Notes under the pieces: model-generated
What the model saw: only the letters and a program-made list of their open reading frames with translations
Told to the model about the DNA's origin: nothing
Databases searched by the model: none
Program-made: the position numbers and the translations under genes
In this document: positions 35,722 to 45,005 of the stretch, one piece after another
Numbering within the stretch: position 1 is the first letter of the stretch
Layout: the number at the start of each line of letters is the position of its first letter
Origin: an uncultured Caulobacterales bacterium
GTDB taxonomy: Bacteria; Pseudomonadota; Alphaproteobacteria; Caulobacterales; Caulobacteraceae
Assembly (NCBI GenBank): GCA_903837135.1
Contig: CAILTK010000109.1
Coordinates: 1-64,000, forward strand
DNA length: 64,000 nt
Direction: 5' to 3'

Positions 35722-37569
35722 TCAGGCCGGAACCAGGTCGAACGCCACGGTCAGGCGAGGCTGGTCGCCGCTGAACGGCGTCGTCCCGTGCCACATGTAG
35801 GACGGGAACAGGACCAGCATGCCGGGCTCGGGCTTCACATAATGCTCCGGCGCCAGGGTCGGCGCCGTCGGCGTGCCGGGTTCGCCGAACTTGATCCAGC
35901 CCTGCCGGCCCGCCTCGTCCACCGCGGGCGGCAGGTCGATATAGCAGGCGGACGAGATCCATCCCTGCTGATGCACATGGTCCACGTGCCGCCCCTCGCC
36001 GGGCTGTAGCCGCACCGACCAGGAGCCGGCCAGGGCGTAGCGGCCCTGGTTGCGCGCCCGGAACGGGTCCTTGCCGCGGCCGACCGCCTCGAGGTGGCGG
36101 CGCACCGGCCCGTCGATCGCCTGGAAGAAGGCGCGGATCGCCGGGTTCTGGCTGCGCTCCAGCTTCTGATTCGTCTGGGTGCCGGCGCGAAGCGACTGGC
36201 CGAGCGGATGGGTCTTGAGCCCATGCAGCTCCGCCAGCGCCGTCTTGAGATCGGCGAGGTAGGACGGGAGCGACGTCCAGCCCTCCGGCGTGTCGAGCAG
36301 GGCCGGGCGCACAAGGGCCGCGTAGTCGTAGAGCTCGGCGTACCGCGGATCGCCCAGCAGACGCCAGGCGGTGGCCTGGTAGGCGAGGACGTGCTGGTCG
36401 AACGGCAGACGCTGACGCAGCCGTTCGATGATCGGAAGCGCGTCTTCGGGCCGCCCGCAGGCCAGGAGGGCCTCGCAATAAGCCAGGTCGGCCGCTCCGT
36501 TCGGAGCCTTTCCCAACGCGACTTCGGCGTGACGTAGGGCGCGCTCGGGATCGCGCTGGACGATGGCGCGGGCGGCGGCGACATCGATCTCGACGGGGGC
36601 GTGCGGTCCGGCGGCCCCGGCCAGCACGGCGTAGGCGCCTGGCTGGTCTCCAGCGAACTCCAGAAGCGAAGCGAGCGCGAGCTTCAGGGCCGGATCGGAC
36701 GGAAAGGTGCGTGAGGCGGCGTTCAGTTCGTGTCCGGCCCGGGCGGCGTTCCCTGTGCGCATCCAGACGAGTTGGGCCAGGTCGGCGTGCGCGACCGCAT
36801 TGGCGGGGGCACGCCGGATGGCCCGGCGCAAGGCGTCTTCGGCCTCGTCGAAACGGTCCTGGCGCTGCAAGGCCCGGCCGAGCACCAGCCATGTCGCGGC
36901 GTGGTCGAGCCCCTTGGCGAGAGCCCTGCGGGCCGCCGCCTCCGCCTCCGGATGTCGCCCGAGATCACCCAGGACGGCGGCGAGGTTGTGGTCCACGTAC
37001 GGTGAGCGGGAGAAGGATTCGGCGGCCTGCTGGTAGGTGGCGAGGCATTCTTCGAGCCTGCCCGCGGCCTTCAGCGCTTCAGCGTGGGCCGAGAGCACAT
37101 CTTCGCCCACGCCTCGCCCGGCGACCAGGGGCGCGGTCAGCCGCAACGCTTCCTCCGCGCGCTCGGCCTTCACCAGAAGGTCGGATAGCGGCACGATGGC
37201 GGGGTCGAAGCGCCGATCGAGGGCGACGGCGGCGCGAAGACAGTGTTCGGCCTCCTCCAGGCGGCCGAGTTCCTTTAACAGGACGCCGAGATCACAATGG
37301 AAATGGGGACGCCGCTTATCCTGCGCGATGGCGGCGCGCAGTTCGCGTTCCGCGCCAGCGAAGTCACGCAGTCCCTTGAGCGCGACCGCCAGCAGGTAGC
37401 GTGCATTGGGTGCTCGAGGATACGCCGCGACCAAGGGCGACAGCAGTCCGGTCGCTTCGACGAAGCGGCGGTCCCGCAGGGCTTCGGTTGCGGCATGAAG
37501 CGCGGCGGACGAAGGCTCGCTCTGGTGAGACGATCTGATCGCGGCGGCGGGGGGCTTGGGCGCGCTCAT
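35722..37569 (-). CDS. TPR protein with C-terminal putative 2OG-Fe(II) oxygenase domain
   Basis: A 615-residue protein. Residues ~20-420 form a series of TPR units (HFHCDLGVLLKELGRLEEAE, TWLVLGRALQRQDRFDEAED, AYQATAWRLLGDPRYAELYD). Residues ~430-615 match the 2OG-FeII_Oxy_5-type domain: HVDHVHQQGWISSACYIDLP near 528 supplies the first metal ligands, LVLFPSYMWHGTTPFSGDQP the distal His near 592, and RLTVAFD the 2-oxoglutarate Arg. No signal peptide is seen. ATG 37569 gives MSAPKPPAAA; no strong ribosome-binding site is visible. It lies 28 nt downstream of the TPR-sulfotransferase gene on the same strand, so the two probably share an mRNA. The substrate is unknown. Confidence 0.8.
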   Translation of the reverse strand: MSAPKPPAAAIRSSHQSEPSSAALHAATEALRDRRFVEATGLLSPLVAAYPRAPNARYLLAVALKGLRDFAGAERELRAAIAQDKRRPHFHCDLGVLLKELGRLEEAEHCLRAAVALDRRFDPAIVPLSDLLVKAERAEEALRLTAPLVAGRGVGEDVLSAHAEALKAAGRLEECLATYQQAAESFSRSPYVDHNLAAVLGDLGRHPEAEAAARRALAKGLDHAATWLVLGRALQRQDRFDEAEDALRRAIRRAPANAVAHADLAQLVWMRTGNAARAGHELNAASRTFPSDPALKLALASLLEFAGDQPGAYAVLAGAAGPHAPVEIDVAAARAIVQRDPERALRHAEVALGKAPNGAADLAYCEALLACGRPEDALPIIERLRQRLPFDQHVLAYQATAWRLLGDPRYAELYDYAALVRPALLDTPEGWTSLPSYLADLKTALAELHGLKTHPLGQSLRAGTQTNQKLERSQNPAIRAFFQAIDGPVRRHLEAVGRGKDPFRARNQGRYALAGSWSVRLQPGEGRHVDHVHQQGWISSACYIDLPPAVDEAGRQGWIKFGEPGTPTAPTLAPEHYVKPEPGMLVLFPSYMWHGTTPFSGDQPRLTVAFDLVPA

Positions 37570-37597
37570 GGGGTCGACCGAAAGGGGAGACGCACTG

Positions 37598-39253
37598 TCA
37601 CGCGATAAGGTCCGACTGGGGGAAGGCGCTTTCGTAGCCGAACTTGAGCGCCCACGGCTCGAGGATTGGAAGTATGCCTTCCAGATGGCGGCGATAGTGG
37701 GTCCAATAGCCAACGCCCGACGCGTTCAGGCCGAGCCGGATCTGCTTGGCGCTGGGAGTCCTCACGTCGCGACGCTGAGCGGTCGCAACGAAGTCACGCA
37801 TCTCGGGCGTAAAGCCGACCCCGAGAAAATCGCACAGGTTCGCCACTTCTCCGTCGAAATCCGCTACCAGGTTTTCATGGATGTGTCGGTATATGCTAAG
37901 CTCAAGCTTGCTTGCGTAAACTTCCGCAAGAGACATGGTCTCTGCGTAAAATTCCGCCAAACTGGAGATCGATGTATATTCGAATATGGTCGCATTCATC
38001 CTGAACGTACGACGAAAACACCCAAGCACGACGTCCCGTGGATCTCGTATGCAGAACAGGATTTTCGCACGCGGAAAAAGTCTGCGGATGAGCGGGATGT
38101 ACATGGTTAGCGAAGGCTGCTTGTCGATGAAGACCCTGCCTTCGGCCTCAATACCGAACTCCTTCACCTTCGCCCAGTAACGCCCTCGCCAATCTTCCAG
38201 GTCCTCCTCGGACGCCTGCATGAGTTCGTCGGGATCGCCGGTCTGGAAAAAGTACCTCTGGATTGATCCTTCCAGGGTAGGCATTTCCTCCAGGGCGTCG
38301 ATGTCGGGGTGGCTGGCCAGAACCTGCTCGAGAAGCGTCGTGCCTGACCGCGGAAAGCCGAGCAGAAACACATGCTCGCGCACACCGTTCTTTGCGAATG
38401 AGTCCGGGCGCTGCTCCTTCGTTTCCTCGAAATCTCCAAAGTATTCGATGAGTCTTCCGCAGACCTGCGTCATCGAGACCACGTCCGGCGCGTCGAAGCG
38501 ATCCTCGTAGATCTGACGAAGCAGCGAGTTGGCGGCCTCATACCCGGCGAAGGCCTCATCGAAGCGGCCGAGCCTGTCCAGAGCGTCGGCGTATTGACGT
38601 TCGAAAGCGGCGCGGTGAAGGGGCGCCAGCGGGATCGATTTCAAGACGTGGCCGGTCAGCTCGGCGCACTCTTCGGCTTCGCCTCTTTCCCAATGGAGGC
38701 TGGCCTTCACGATCAGGGCGGAAGGTTCGGAGGGATCGAGACGAAGCGTCTCCGCGCTGAGGGTCTCGGCGCGCTGAAAGTCCCGCTTCTCGTAGGCCCC
38801 GAGGGCGAGCGTGCCTCGGGGCGCCGGGTATTTCGGATCCAACCGGACCGCGCGCAGCTGAGCATCCTCGCCGGCGGGCCCGTGGCCCATGGCGGTAAGG
38901 GCCAGGCCGGCGCCGTGATGCGCGCGCGGATAATTCTTGTCGATCTTCAGGGCGCGGTTGAAGGCTTCCAGAGCGTGGGTCGGCCGCGCAAGTTTGAGCA
39001 GGCAATGCCCGATGTTGGCGTAGATCGACTCGTCCTGTGGCGAAAGCTCCAGCGCCTCGTGCAGGAGCTTCAGGGCCTCCTCGATTTCACCGCGCTCCTC
39101 CAGCCGATGGGCGACCAGATTCAGAACCAGGGGATCGACGACACCGCTGATGTAGGCCTCCCGCGCAAGATCCACGGCGCCGTCGACATCTCCGACGTTA
39201 AGCTTCGCGTTGATGCGCGCGATCTCGGCCGGCGCCGTTCCAATCTGAGTCAT
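37598..39253 (-). CDS. TPR-repeat sulfotransferase
   Basis: A 551-residue protein. TPR units occupy residues ~10-260 (LLHEALELSPQDESIYANIG, AFNRALKIDKNYPRAHHGAG). The sulfotransferase domain follows: HVFLLGFPRSGTTLLEQVLA near 293 binds phosphosulfate, ILFCIRDPRDVVLGCF near 405 matches the 3'-phosphate site. It resembles the gene at 6908 in layout but is shorter. The segment ~37860-38100, coding the C-terminal domain, is visibly AT-richer than its neighbours. It is divergent from the TPR-Asp/Asn hydroxylase gene. Confidence 0.85.
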   Translation of the reverse strand: MTQIGTAPAEIARINAKLNVGDVDGAVDLAREAYISGVVDPLVLNLVAHRLEERGEIEEALKLLHEALELSPQDESIYANIGHCLLKLARPTHALEAFNRALKIDKNYPRAHHGAGLALTAMGHGPAGEDAQLRAVRLDPKYPAPRGTLALGAYEKRDFQRAETLSAETLRLDPSEPSALIVKASLHWERGEAEECAELTGHVLKSIPLAPLHRAAFERQYADALDRLGRFDEAFAGYEAANSLLRQIYEDRFDAPDVVSMTQVCGRLIEYFGDFEETKEQRPDSFAKNGVREHVFLLGFPRSGTTLLEQVLASHPDIDALEEMPTLEGSIQRYFFQTGDPDELMQASEEDLEDWRGRYWAKVKEFGIEAEGRVFIDKQPSLTMYIPLIRRLFPRAKILFCIRDPRDVVLGCFRRTFRMNATIFEYTSISSLAEFYAETMSLAEVYASKLELSIYRHIHENLVADFDGEVANLCDFLGVGFTPEMRDFVATAQRRDVRTPSAKQIRLGLNASGVGYWTHYRRHLEGILPILEPWALKFGYESAFPQSDLIA

Positions 39254-39375
39254 GAGGCGAGGAATTTCACGCGGTGAGCAGGTTGTTGGGGAGCGGACCT
39301 TTATATGCTATCGCGCCGAAAAGCGGAACCAGGCGTAGCGGGACGCCCCATACGAACAGCGGAAGGGGCGTCAGG

Positions 39376-40569
39376 TTGAGTGCGGTGGAAAGACCGGCAA
39401 GCGTCGAGCGAACCTTGTTCGAATTGAATCGCGACGCCCGCGCGGCCCTCGGACGCGGGGATCTGCCTGTAGCGCTGGAGAAGCTCCGCGCCGCTTTGGC
39501 GATCGAGCCTGCCAGCCCAAGTCTCTGGCTCAACTACGCCGCCGCTCTCAGGCGATCGAAGGATTTGCCTGGCGCGCTGAAGGCGGTGGACGAAGCATTG
39601 AAGTGCAACCCCCGCAACTTCAGCGCCCTGCTTTCCAAAGCTTCGCTTCTAGAGGAGGCGGGCAATACGCTGGAATCCGGCCGAATCTATGGTCTGGCGC
39701 TGATGTTCAGGCCGTCGGACAGTCTCGACGACGCGACGGCAGAGGCGGTCCGCCGCGCCGAGGCCGCGCACGCCCGTTATCGCGCCGGCGTCACATCCGC
39801 CGTCGACCAGGCCGTAGCGGCTCTTGGGCCGGAGGCGGAGATTTCGCAGAGTGCGAGGCGGTTCATTGAGTTCACCGCCGGGCGGGCCCGAATTTATACG
39901 CCGCAGCCGGTGGACTTTCACGTCCCCGGCCTGCCCAGCCAAGAGTTCTATGACCGGGAGCTGTTTCCCTGGATCGATGAGTTGGAACTTTGCACCGGTG
40001 CTATCGCCGCGGAGCTCGACGCGGCGCGCCGCGATCGGCCGGAGCTGTTCGTACCTTATGTCGACGCGGATGAGAGCCTGCCGCTCGACCAGTGGAAAGA
40101 TCTGAACCGCTCGGATCGCTGGTCGGCCCTGCATGTGATCCAGCATGGGACGATCCGTCCCTACGCCCCTGAACTGTTTCCCGCGACCCTTGCGGCGCTG
40201 TCGCGCCTACCGCAGCCGGATCTGCCCGGCCGCACGCCCAACGCCATGTTCTCATCCCTGCAGCCAAAAACCCGCATCCCGCCGCATACGGGGGTGTCGA
40301 ACGGCCGATTGGTCGTGCACCTTCCGCTGGTGGCGCCGCCCGGATGTGGGTTCCGCGTCGGAAGCCAGACGCGGGCGTGGGAGAAGGGGCGCGCGTGGGT
40401 GTTCGACGACACCATTGATCACGAAGCCTGGAACGACGGCGAAGAGGTGCGGATCATTCTGATCGCCGACATCTGGAATGTCTTCATGAGCGAGGCCGAG
40501 CGGCGGGTCTATCGAGCGGTCCGCGTCGGCATTGACCAGCACCACGCCGTGGCGGCGCACGACCTCTGA
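39376..40569 (+). CDS. TPR protein with aspartyl/asparaginyl beta-hydroxylase domain
   Basis: A ~397-residue protein. TPR-like helices (residues ~15-110: ALEKLRAALAIEPASPSLWL, ALKAVDEALKCNPRNFSALL) precede an AspH-type hydroxylase domain (~190-385). The metal region is IPPHTGVSNGRLVVHLPLVA near 302: an HxG motif as in animal AspH, which lacks the usual Asp ligand. FDDTIDHEAWNDGEEVRIIL gives the distal His near 348 and the 2OG Arg. TTG 39376 was preferred because AAGGGG lies ~7 nt upstream and it leaves ~120 nt for divergent promoters; a GTG at 39274 is also open. Substrates of bacterial TPR-AspH proteins are unknown. Confidence 0.78.
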   Translation: MSAVERPASVERTLFELNRDARAALGRGDLPVALEKLRAALAIEPASPSLWLNYAAALRRSKDLPGALKAVDEALKCNPRNFSALLSKASLLEEAGNTLESGRIYGLALMFRPSDSLDDATAEAVRRAEAAHARYRAGVTSAVDQAVAALGPEAEISQSARRFIEFTAGRARIYTPQPVDFHVPGLPSQEFYDRELFPWIDELELCTGAIAAELDAARRDRPELFVPYVDADESLPLDQWKDLNRSDRWSALHVIQHGTIRPYAPELFPATLAALSRLPQPDLPGRTPNAMFSSLQPKTRIPPHTGVSNGRLVVHLPLVAPPGCGFRVGSQTRAWEKGRAWVFDDTIDHEAWNDGEEVRIILIADIWNVFMSEAERRVYRAVRVGIDQHHAVAAHDL

Positions 40570-40628
40570 AGCGAACCCGGACCGCAGGCTTTTAAGGTCT
40601 GCCACTCATAGGCGACCGATGCAGAAGG

Positions 40629-40659
40629 AAAAAGGCGCCCGCCAATCCCGGCGAGCGCC
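40629..40659 (-). terminator. Intrinsic terminator of the 999-residue receptor gene
   Basis: On the minus strand a GGCGCTCGCC..GGCGGGCGCC hairpin (40659-40634, with one wobble pair) is followed by five T. It lies ~30 nt after the receptor stop and separates it from the convergent hydroxylase gene. Confidence 0.85.
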
Positions 40660-40687
40660 TTCAAGTCCCCTTAGACGGCGCTTCGAC

Positions 40688-43687
40688 TTAGAAGGATGCG
40701 GTCACGCCGACGTACATGTTGCGGCCGAGCGTGTCGTAGAGCTGCGGGAAGGTGTTGCCGTTGCCGGCCCCGAAGTCACCCACATTGTTCGCGTCGCCGA
40801 TCGGCGGCTGCTTGTCGAACAGGTTGTTCACGCCCGCACGGAAGGTGTAGCGGCCCTTGAACTTATACTGCAGGGCCAGATCGAAGTAATGGTACTCGGG
40901 GATCTTGGCGTCGATCACGTCGGTGATGCCATCAGCCAGGAGTGGGTTGTTTTGGTTGACATCGACCTTGGTGCTGCCGATGTAGCGCCATTGCAGCGAA
41001 GCCTCCAGACCAATCGGCGTGTTCCAGGTGACCCGGAACTTGTGGCGCCAGGACGGGGTCGGCACGCCGCAGGTCACCCCGAAGTAACCCGCGCAATCGT
41101 AGGTGCCGGACCCCGCGAGACCCGGTTGCGGGCCGTAGGGTTCGGTCACGGTATGCTGGGTGTAGGTGCCGTTCATCGAGAAGGCGAGGCGTCCCCAGCT
41201 GCCCATCGTTAAGCTGTAGTTGGCCGCGACGTCGATGCCCTTCGTCTGGACGAACCCGTTGTTGAGGTCCGAAGCCGTCACATAGCCGGAGCCGTACAGC
41301 TGCCCCGTGGTGGGATCGCGGTGGATCAAGCTGCAGAGCACGGGCGAGCCCGTGCCGAGGCAGCCGTTGAGCTCGGTAAAGGCGCCGCCGTAGCCGGTCG
41401 AGATCAGGTTGTTGATCCGGATGTTGTAGTAGTCGATCGAAAGCATCAGGCGCGGAATGAAGCTCGGCGTCAGCACCACCCCGTACGAATAGGTCTTCGC
41501 CGTTTCGGGCGCGAGGTTCGGGTTGCCCCCGGCGATGTCGCTGCACTGGCTGGCCGGGCACTGCGGGATGTTCTTGTACTGAGCCGCCGTCACGCCGGTG
41601 GCTTGGCAGGCGGCCAGGCTGGCCGAAGGTTTCGAGCCGGCGCAGGGGTCGATCGAAGCGAACAGCAGTTCGGCGTTCGGCGTGTAGAGTTCGGTGATAT
41701 TCGGCGCGCGAATGGCCACGTTGTAGCTATAGCGCAGCCGGATATCGCGATTGATCGCCCAGTCACCATCCAGCTTGTAGGTGTTGGTGGTGCCGATCGA
41801 GCTGTAATCCGAGAAGCGGTAACCCGGGTTGAAGCTGATCGATTTGGCGAACGGCAGGTTCTGCACGAGCGGGATGTGGGCTTCGCCGAACAGTTCGTAG
41901 ACGTCGAAGCTGCCCGACGTCGCGGTGATCACGCTGTTGCCGGCCAGATCGCCCGTCAGGTTCTCCTCGTCGGGGGTGAAGACCAGATTTTCGCGACGGT
42001 ACTGCGAGCCGAACGCGACCTGGATACCGTCCGCGGCGAACGGGCTCTTAATGCCGTACTTGCCGAGGTCGCCGTTGAGGGTGAAGTCAGCGATCTGCTC
42101 GGTCACGTTGCCGTTTTCATAACCGGAGACGCTCAGGTAGTTCAGGGCGGCCTTGGAGATGCCGGTGCTGTTGGCGTGGAAGATGTCGAGCGGGACACAG
42201 GCGCCGCCGACATAGCACTGGCCGGTCGCCGGGTTCACCAGGAGGGCGTTGGCGGCGCGGCTCAGCGAGGCATAGCCGTTCATACCCTGCTCGTAGTCGA
42301 CATGGCCGTACTGCAGATAGGCGTCGTAGGACCAAGCCTCGTTCAGGTCGCCTCGGCCGCCGACCACCACGCGGAAGTTGTCGTGGGTGAAGTTACCGGT
42401 CCGCGGGCCTTCCGAGACGAACCGGTAACCGATTTGAACCTGGGTCGTCGCAGACGTCCCGGCCTTACCGGCGCCGCACAGGGAGAGCTGTTGCTGCGCC
42501 GACATCAACGGGTTGTTACAATTGATGGTCCAGTTCGCCTGGAACGGCACATTGGTCGAGCCGGCGAACAGGCCCGAAGGACCGAACTGCGAGGTCGTGT
42601 TATCCCGCAGGAACATGAAGTCCGAATACAGGGTCAGGTGCTGGTTGACGTCGTAATGGGCGAAGTAACCGATGTTGTAGCGGTCGTCGTTACGCTGGAT
42701 ATAGCTGAGACCGTTGAAGTTATATCCGGGAACACCCGCCGTCTGGAAGGTGTTCGTGCCGTTCTGGTTGTCGTGGTAGGTGACGGACTTCCCCGTGACA
42801 GGATCCTGGATGATGAACTTACCGTACGCGCTGGTGCTCGAGCCGACGCAGAAGAATTTGTCGTAGACGCTGGACCGCGCCGAGTTCGAATAGGTGCTGC
42901 CAAGAGCGCAGGAGGAGTAATCGCGCTGCGGTTGAACCACGGCGTCGGAGTGGAAGTAGCTGGCGAAGACAGTGATGTTGCCCTTACCGTCCTGGACGTT
43001 GCTGCCCATGATGACGGAAGCTGTGTACTGGGCGCCGTCGAACGCGGTGCCCTTCGGGTATTTGTAGCCCGAAGAATCCAGCAGCGAGTCGAAGCCTTTG
43101 TTCTTCGAGTCGTCTTCATTGGCGCTCATCTGGGCGTCGAACTCCACGCCTTCGAAGTTCTTGCGCATGACGAAGTTGACGACCCCGGCCACGGCGTCGG
43201 CGCCGTAGGTGGCCGAGGCGCCGCCGGTGACGACGTCGACCCGCTCCACCATCTGGGTGGGGATCATGTTCAGGTCGGCGCCCGGCGCCTGCTGCGACGG
43301 GTCGCCCGGGTTCAGGCGGCGGCCGTCCACCAGCACCAGGGTGCGTTGCGGTCCAAGGTTGCGAAGGCTCACGTTCGCCGTGCCGGTCGAGTTGATCGAC
43401 TGGCCGAGATTCTGGCCTCCGACGGCCTGCGGCAGGCTGTTCACCAGGTTCTCGATGGTGGTCGTACCCTCGAGCTTGACTTCAGCGTGCGTCACCTCGG
43501 TGAGCGGGCTGTCGGAGGTCAGGTTCGGCGAGCGGATCAGCGAGCCCGTGACCACGATCTCCTGCGGCGCCGCTTCGGGCGCCGCGGTTTGCGCCTGGGC
43601 CGACTGGGCGACAGCCACGGCCATGAAGGCTGTGCCGCAGATCATGGACGAGGCCAGAAGCCGGCGGCGGAAACCAGTTTGTTGCAT
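40688..43687 (-). CDS. Large TonB-dependent outer-membrane receptor
   Basis: A 999-residue receptor with a signal peptide (MQQTGFRRRLLASSMICGTA, cleavage after QAQ). TonB-box-like QEIVVTGSLIR, plug segments (LVLVDGRRLN, ASATYGADAVAGVVNFVM) and a large barrel ending MYVGVTASF with terminal Phe. Long loops contain several Cys pairs, for example in the DPCAG..LAACQ..QCPASQCSD region. ATG 43687 follows GGGGGA. The size class is that of receptors for oligosaccharides, peptides or other large ligands in this group; the substrate is not assignable. It ends at an intrinsic terminator. Confidence 0.92.
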   Translation of the reverse strand: MQQTGFRRRLLASSMICGTAFMAVAVAQSAQAQTAAPEAAPQEIVVTGSLIRSPNLTSDSPLTEVTHAEVKLEGTTTIENLVNSLPQAVGGQNLGQSINSTGTANVSLRNLGPQRTLVLVDGRRLNPGDPSQQAPGADLNMIPTQMVERVDVVTGGASATYGADAVAGVVNFVMRKNFEGVEFDAQMSANEDDSKNKGFDSLLDSSGYKYPKGTAFDGAQYTASVIMGSNVQDGKGNITVFASYFHSDAVVQPQRDYSSCALGSTYSNSARSSVYDKFFCVGSSTSAYGKFIIQDPVTGKSVTYHDNQNGTNTFQTAGVPGYNFNGLSYIQRNDDRYNIGYFAHYDVNQHLTLYSDFMFLRDNTTSQFGPSGLFAGSTNVPFQANWTINCNNPLMSAQQQLSLCGAGKAGTSATTQVQIGYRFVSEGPRTGNFTHDNFRVVVGGRGDLNEAWSYDAYLQYGHVDYEQGMNGYASLSRAANALLVNPATGQCYVGGACVPLDIFHANSTGISKAALNYLSVSGYENGNVTEQIADFTLNGDLGKYGIKSPFAADGIQVAFGSQYRRENLVFTPDEENLTGDLAGNSVITATSGSFDVYELFGEAHIPLVQNLPFAKSISFNPGYRFSDYSSIGTTNTYKLDGDWAINRDIRLRYSYNVAIRAPNITELYTPNAELLFASIDPCAGSKPSASLAACQATGVTAAQYKNIPQCPASQCSDIAGGNPNLAPETAKTYSYGVVLTPSFIPRLMLSIDYYNIRINNLISTGYGGAFTELNGCLGTGSPVLCSLIHRDPTTGQLYGSGYVTASDLNNGFVQTKGIDVAANYSLTMGSWGRLAFSMNGTYTQHTVTEPYGPQPGLAGSGTYDCAGYFGVTCGVPTPSWRHKFRVTWNTPIGLEASLQWRYIGSTKVDVNQNNPLLADGITDVIDAKIPEYHYFDLALQYKFKGRYTFRAGVNNLFDKQPPIGDANNVGDFGAGNGNTFPQLYDTLGRNMYVGVTASF

Positions 43688-44009
43688 TGTGATCCCCCAA
43701 GACGCCGCATTGCAGCGCCGAAAAATGAACAGGTCCCGGTTGCGCTACCGGGGCCGCATTGAGGCGCAAAACACGCAATTCATGAAAATAAGTCAATGTT
43801 CGACACGCAACACACACAAGTCCGACGCAGCGGTGTCGTAAATATGCCACTGAATTGACGGATCCGCGCCAGACTGAGGCTCGGTTGGGCCAGGGTAAGG
43901 CGTTGCGCCGCCACCATGGGGCGAATCGCGAAGCGGGCGCCGCGGTTGTACAAAGCCGACGGTCGGTCCAAGGCTGACCCCGGCGCGGCGCGCCGAAAAG
44001 AGGACGACG
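43688..44009. other. Divergent intergenic region (promoters of the receptor and secreted-protein genes)
   Basis: A 322-nt gene-free stretch between two divergent starts. It is AT-richer than its surroundings near 43770-43860 and contains an imperfect inverted repeat CGACAC..GTGTCG (about 43802-43840). It should carry both promoters; no named operator was recognised. Confidence 0.5.
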
Positions 44010-44558
44010 ATGATGTATCGAACGATGCGCGGAGCTGGGCTGGGGATCATCGTCGCGGCCCTGTCGGGCCCGGTTTGGGCCGCCAAGGCGCCCACCCCGG
44101 CGGAGCGGGCGGCGGTGGTCCAGGCGATCTCCGATTGCCGCAAGGTCGCCGAGGACGCGGCGCGTCTGGCTTGTTACGACAAGGCGGCCGGGGCTTTCGA
44201 GCAGGCCGAGACCAAGGGCGACGTCGTGGTCGTCACCCGCGAGCACGTCCAGCAGGTGCGCCGGCAGGCCTTCGGTTTCAGCATGCCGTCGCTGGATCTG
44301 TTCGGCGGGCGTGGGAGCGCCAGGAAGGAAGAGGGCTTCGACCGGCTCACCCTCGAGGTCCAGGGCGCGCACAAGGATCGGGACGGCCGGTGGGTCCTGG
44401 AGGCGACGGACGGCGTGGTCTGGCGCCAGACCGACGATCAGGAGTTCTTCAAAGACCCGCGCGCCGGCTCCAAGCTGGTGATCACTCATGGAGCGCTCAG
44501 CAGCTTCTTCTGTCAGATCGACACCCTTCCCCAGATCCGCTGCGCCCGCGTGCGCTGA
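44010..44558 (+). CDS. Secreted protein of unknown function (RLxCYD-type)
   Basis: A 182-residue protein with a signal peptide (GAGLGIIVAALSGPVWAAKA, cleavage near VWA). The mature N-terminus has ISDCRKVAEDAARLACYDKA, a Cys-x-helix-CYD motif found in several periplasmic protein families. A beta-rich C-terminus follows (RLTLEVQGAHKDRDGRWVLE, SKLVITHGALSSFFCQI). AGAGGA precedes the start by 6 nt. It lies between two large receptor genes. No specific function can be given. Confidence 0.72.
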   Translation: MMYRTMRGAGLGIIVAALSGPVWAAKAPTPAERAAVVQAISDCRKVAEDAARLACYDKAAGAFEQAETKGDVVVVTREHVQQVRRQAFGFSMPSLDLFGGRGSARKEEGFDRLTLEVQGAHKDRDGRWVLEATDGVVWRQTDDQEFFKDPRAGSKLVITHGALSSFFCQIDTLPQIRCARVR

Positions 44559-44569
44559 CTTGACTGAAG

Positions 44570-44663
44570 GCGGCTGACCGCTCGGCCGGAGCGCCGAGCG
44601 GTCAGCCGCGTGTCTCCGCGGCGGCGGACTTGTCGGTAAGCCCGCACCCGAGCCGCCGCGGAG
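44570..44663. repeat. Two consecutive long perfect inverted repeats
   Basis: First hairpin: 17-bp perfect arms at 44570-44586 and 44593-44609 with a 6-nt loop (CGGAGC). Second: 12-bp perfect arms at 44614-44625 and 44652-44663 enclosing 26 nt. They follow the secreted-protein stop and precede the promoter region of the next receptor. Neither is followed by a T-run, so simple intrinsic termination is unlikely. Confidence 0.7.
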
Positions 44664-45005
44664 TCCTCCATTTTTCAACCTGAACGCTTTCAATCGCCGC
44701 GAGTAAAGCAGCGTCGCCTTGGTGTGGCGAAAATCGGGCGAATACAGGCGATTTCTTGGGCAGTATTTGTCATGCCCCTCACCGACAATTTCGCATTTGC
44801 TACAGTCTTCCGAACCTGAAACCCGAAGTGTGACGAAGATGATACAGGCGTTCCGCGCCATGCTGTCGCAAGATATAGTTGGATTGACCCCCCTTCGATC
44901 AAAAGTCAGTTTCGCGACAACCGAGCTGGGCTTGGGACATTACGTAACAGTTTAAACAAGCGGCCCTCCGCCGAGCGGAGACGCTTGCCTTGAAGGGGTC
45001 AAACC
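44664..45005. other. Receptor upstream region, AT-richer, no gene seen
   Basis: About 340 nt upstream of the 1003-residue receptor are distinctly AT-richer than the coding DNA and should contain its promoter and leader. A 78-codon open frame here has no ribosome-binding site or recognisable product. No operator was identified. Confidence 0.5.

Noticed and set aside
40688-43762. An open plus-strand frame opposite the 999-residue receptor
   Set aside because: Antisense of a receptor with signal peptide, plug and terminal Phe, and its own terminator.
44719-44955. A 78-codon frame upstream of the 1003-residue receptor
   Set aside because: No ribosome-binding site, no recognisable domain, and it covers the AT-rich promoter region.
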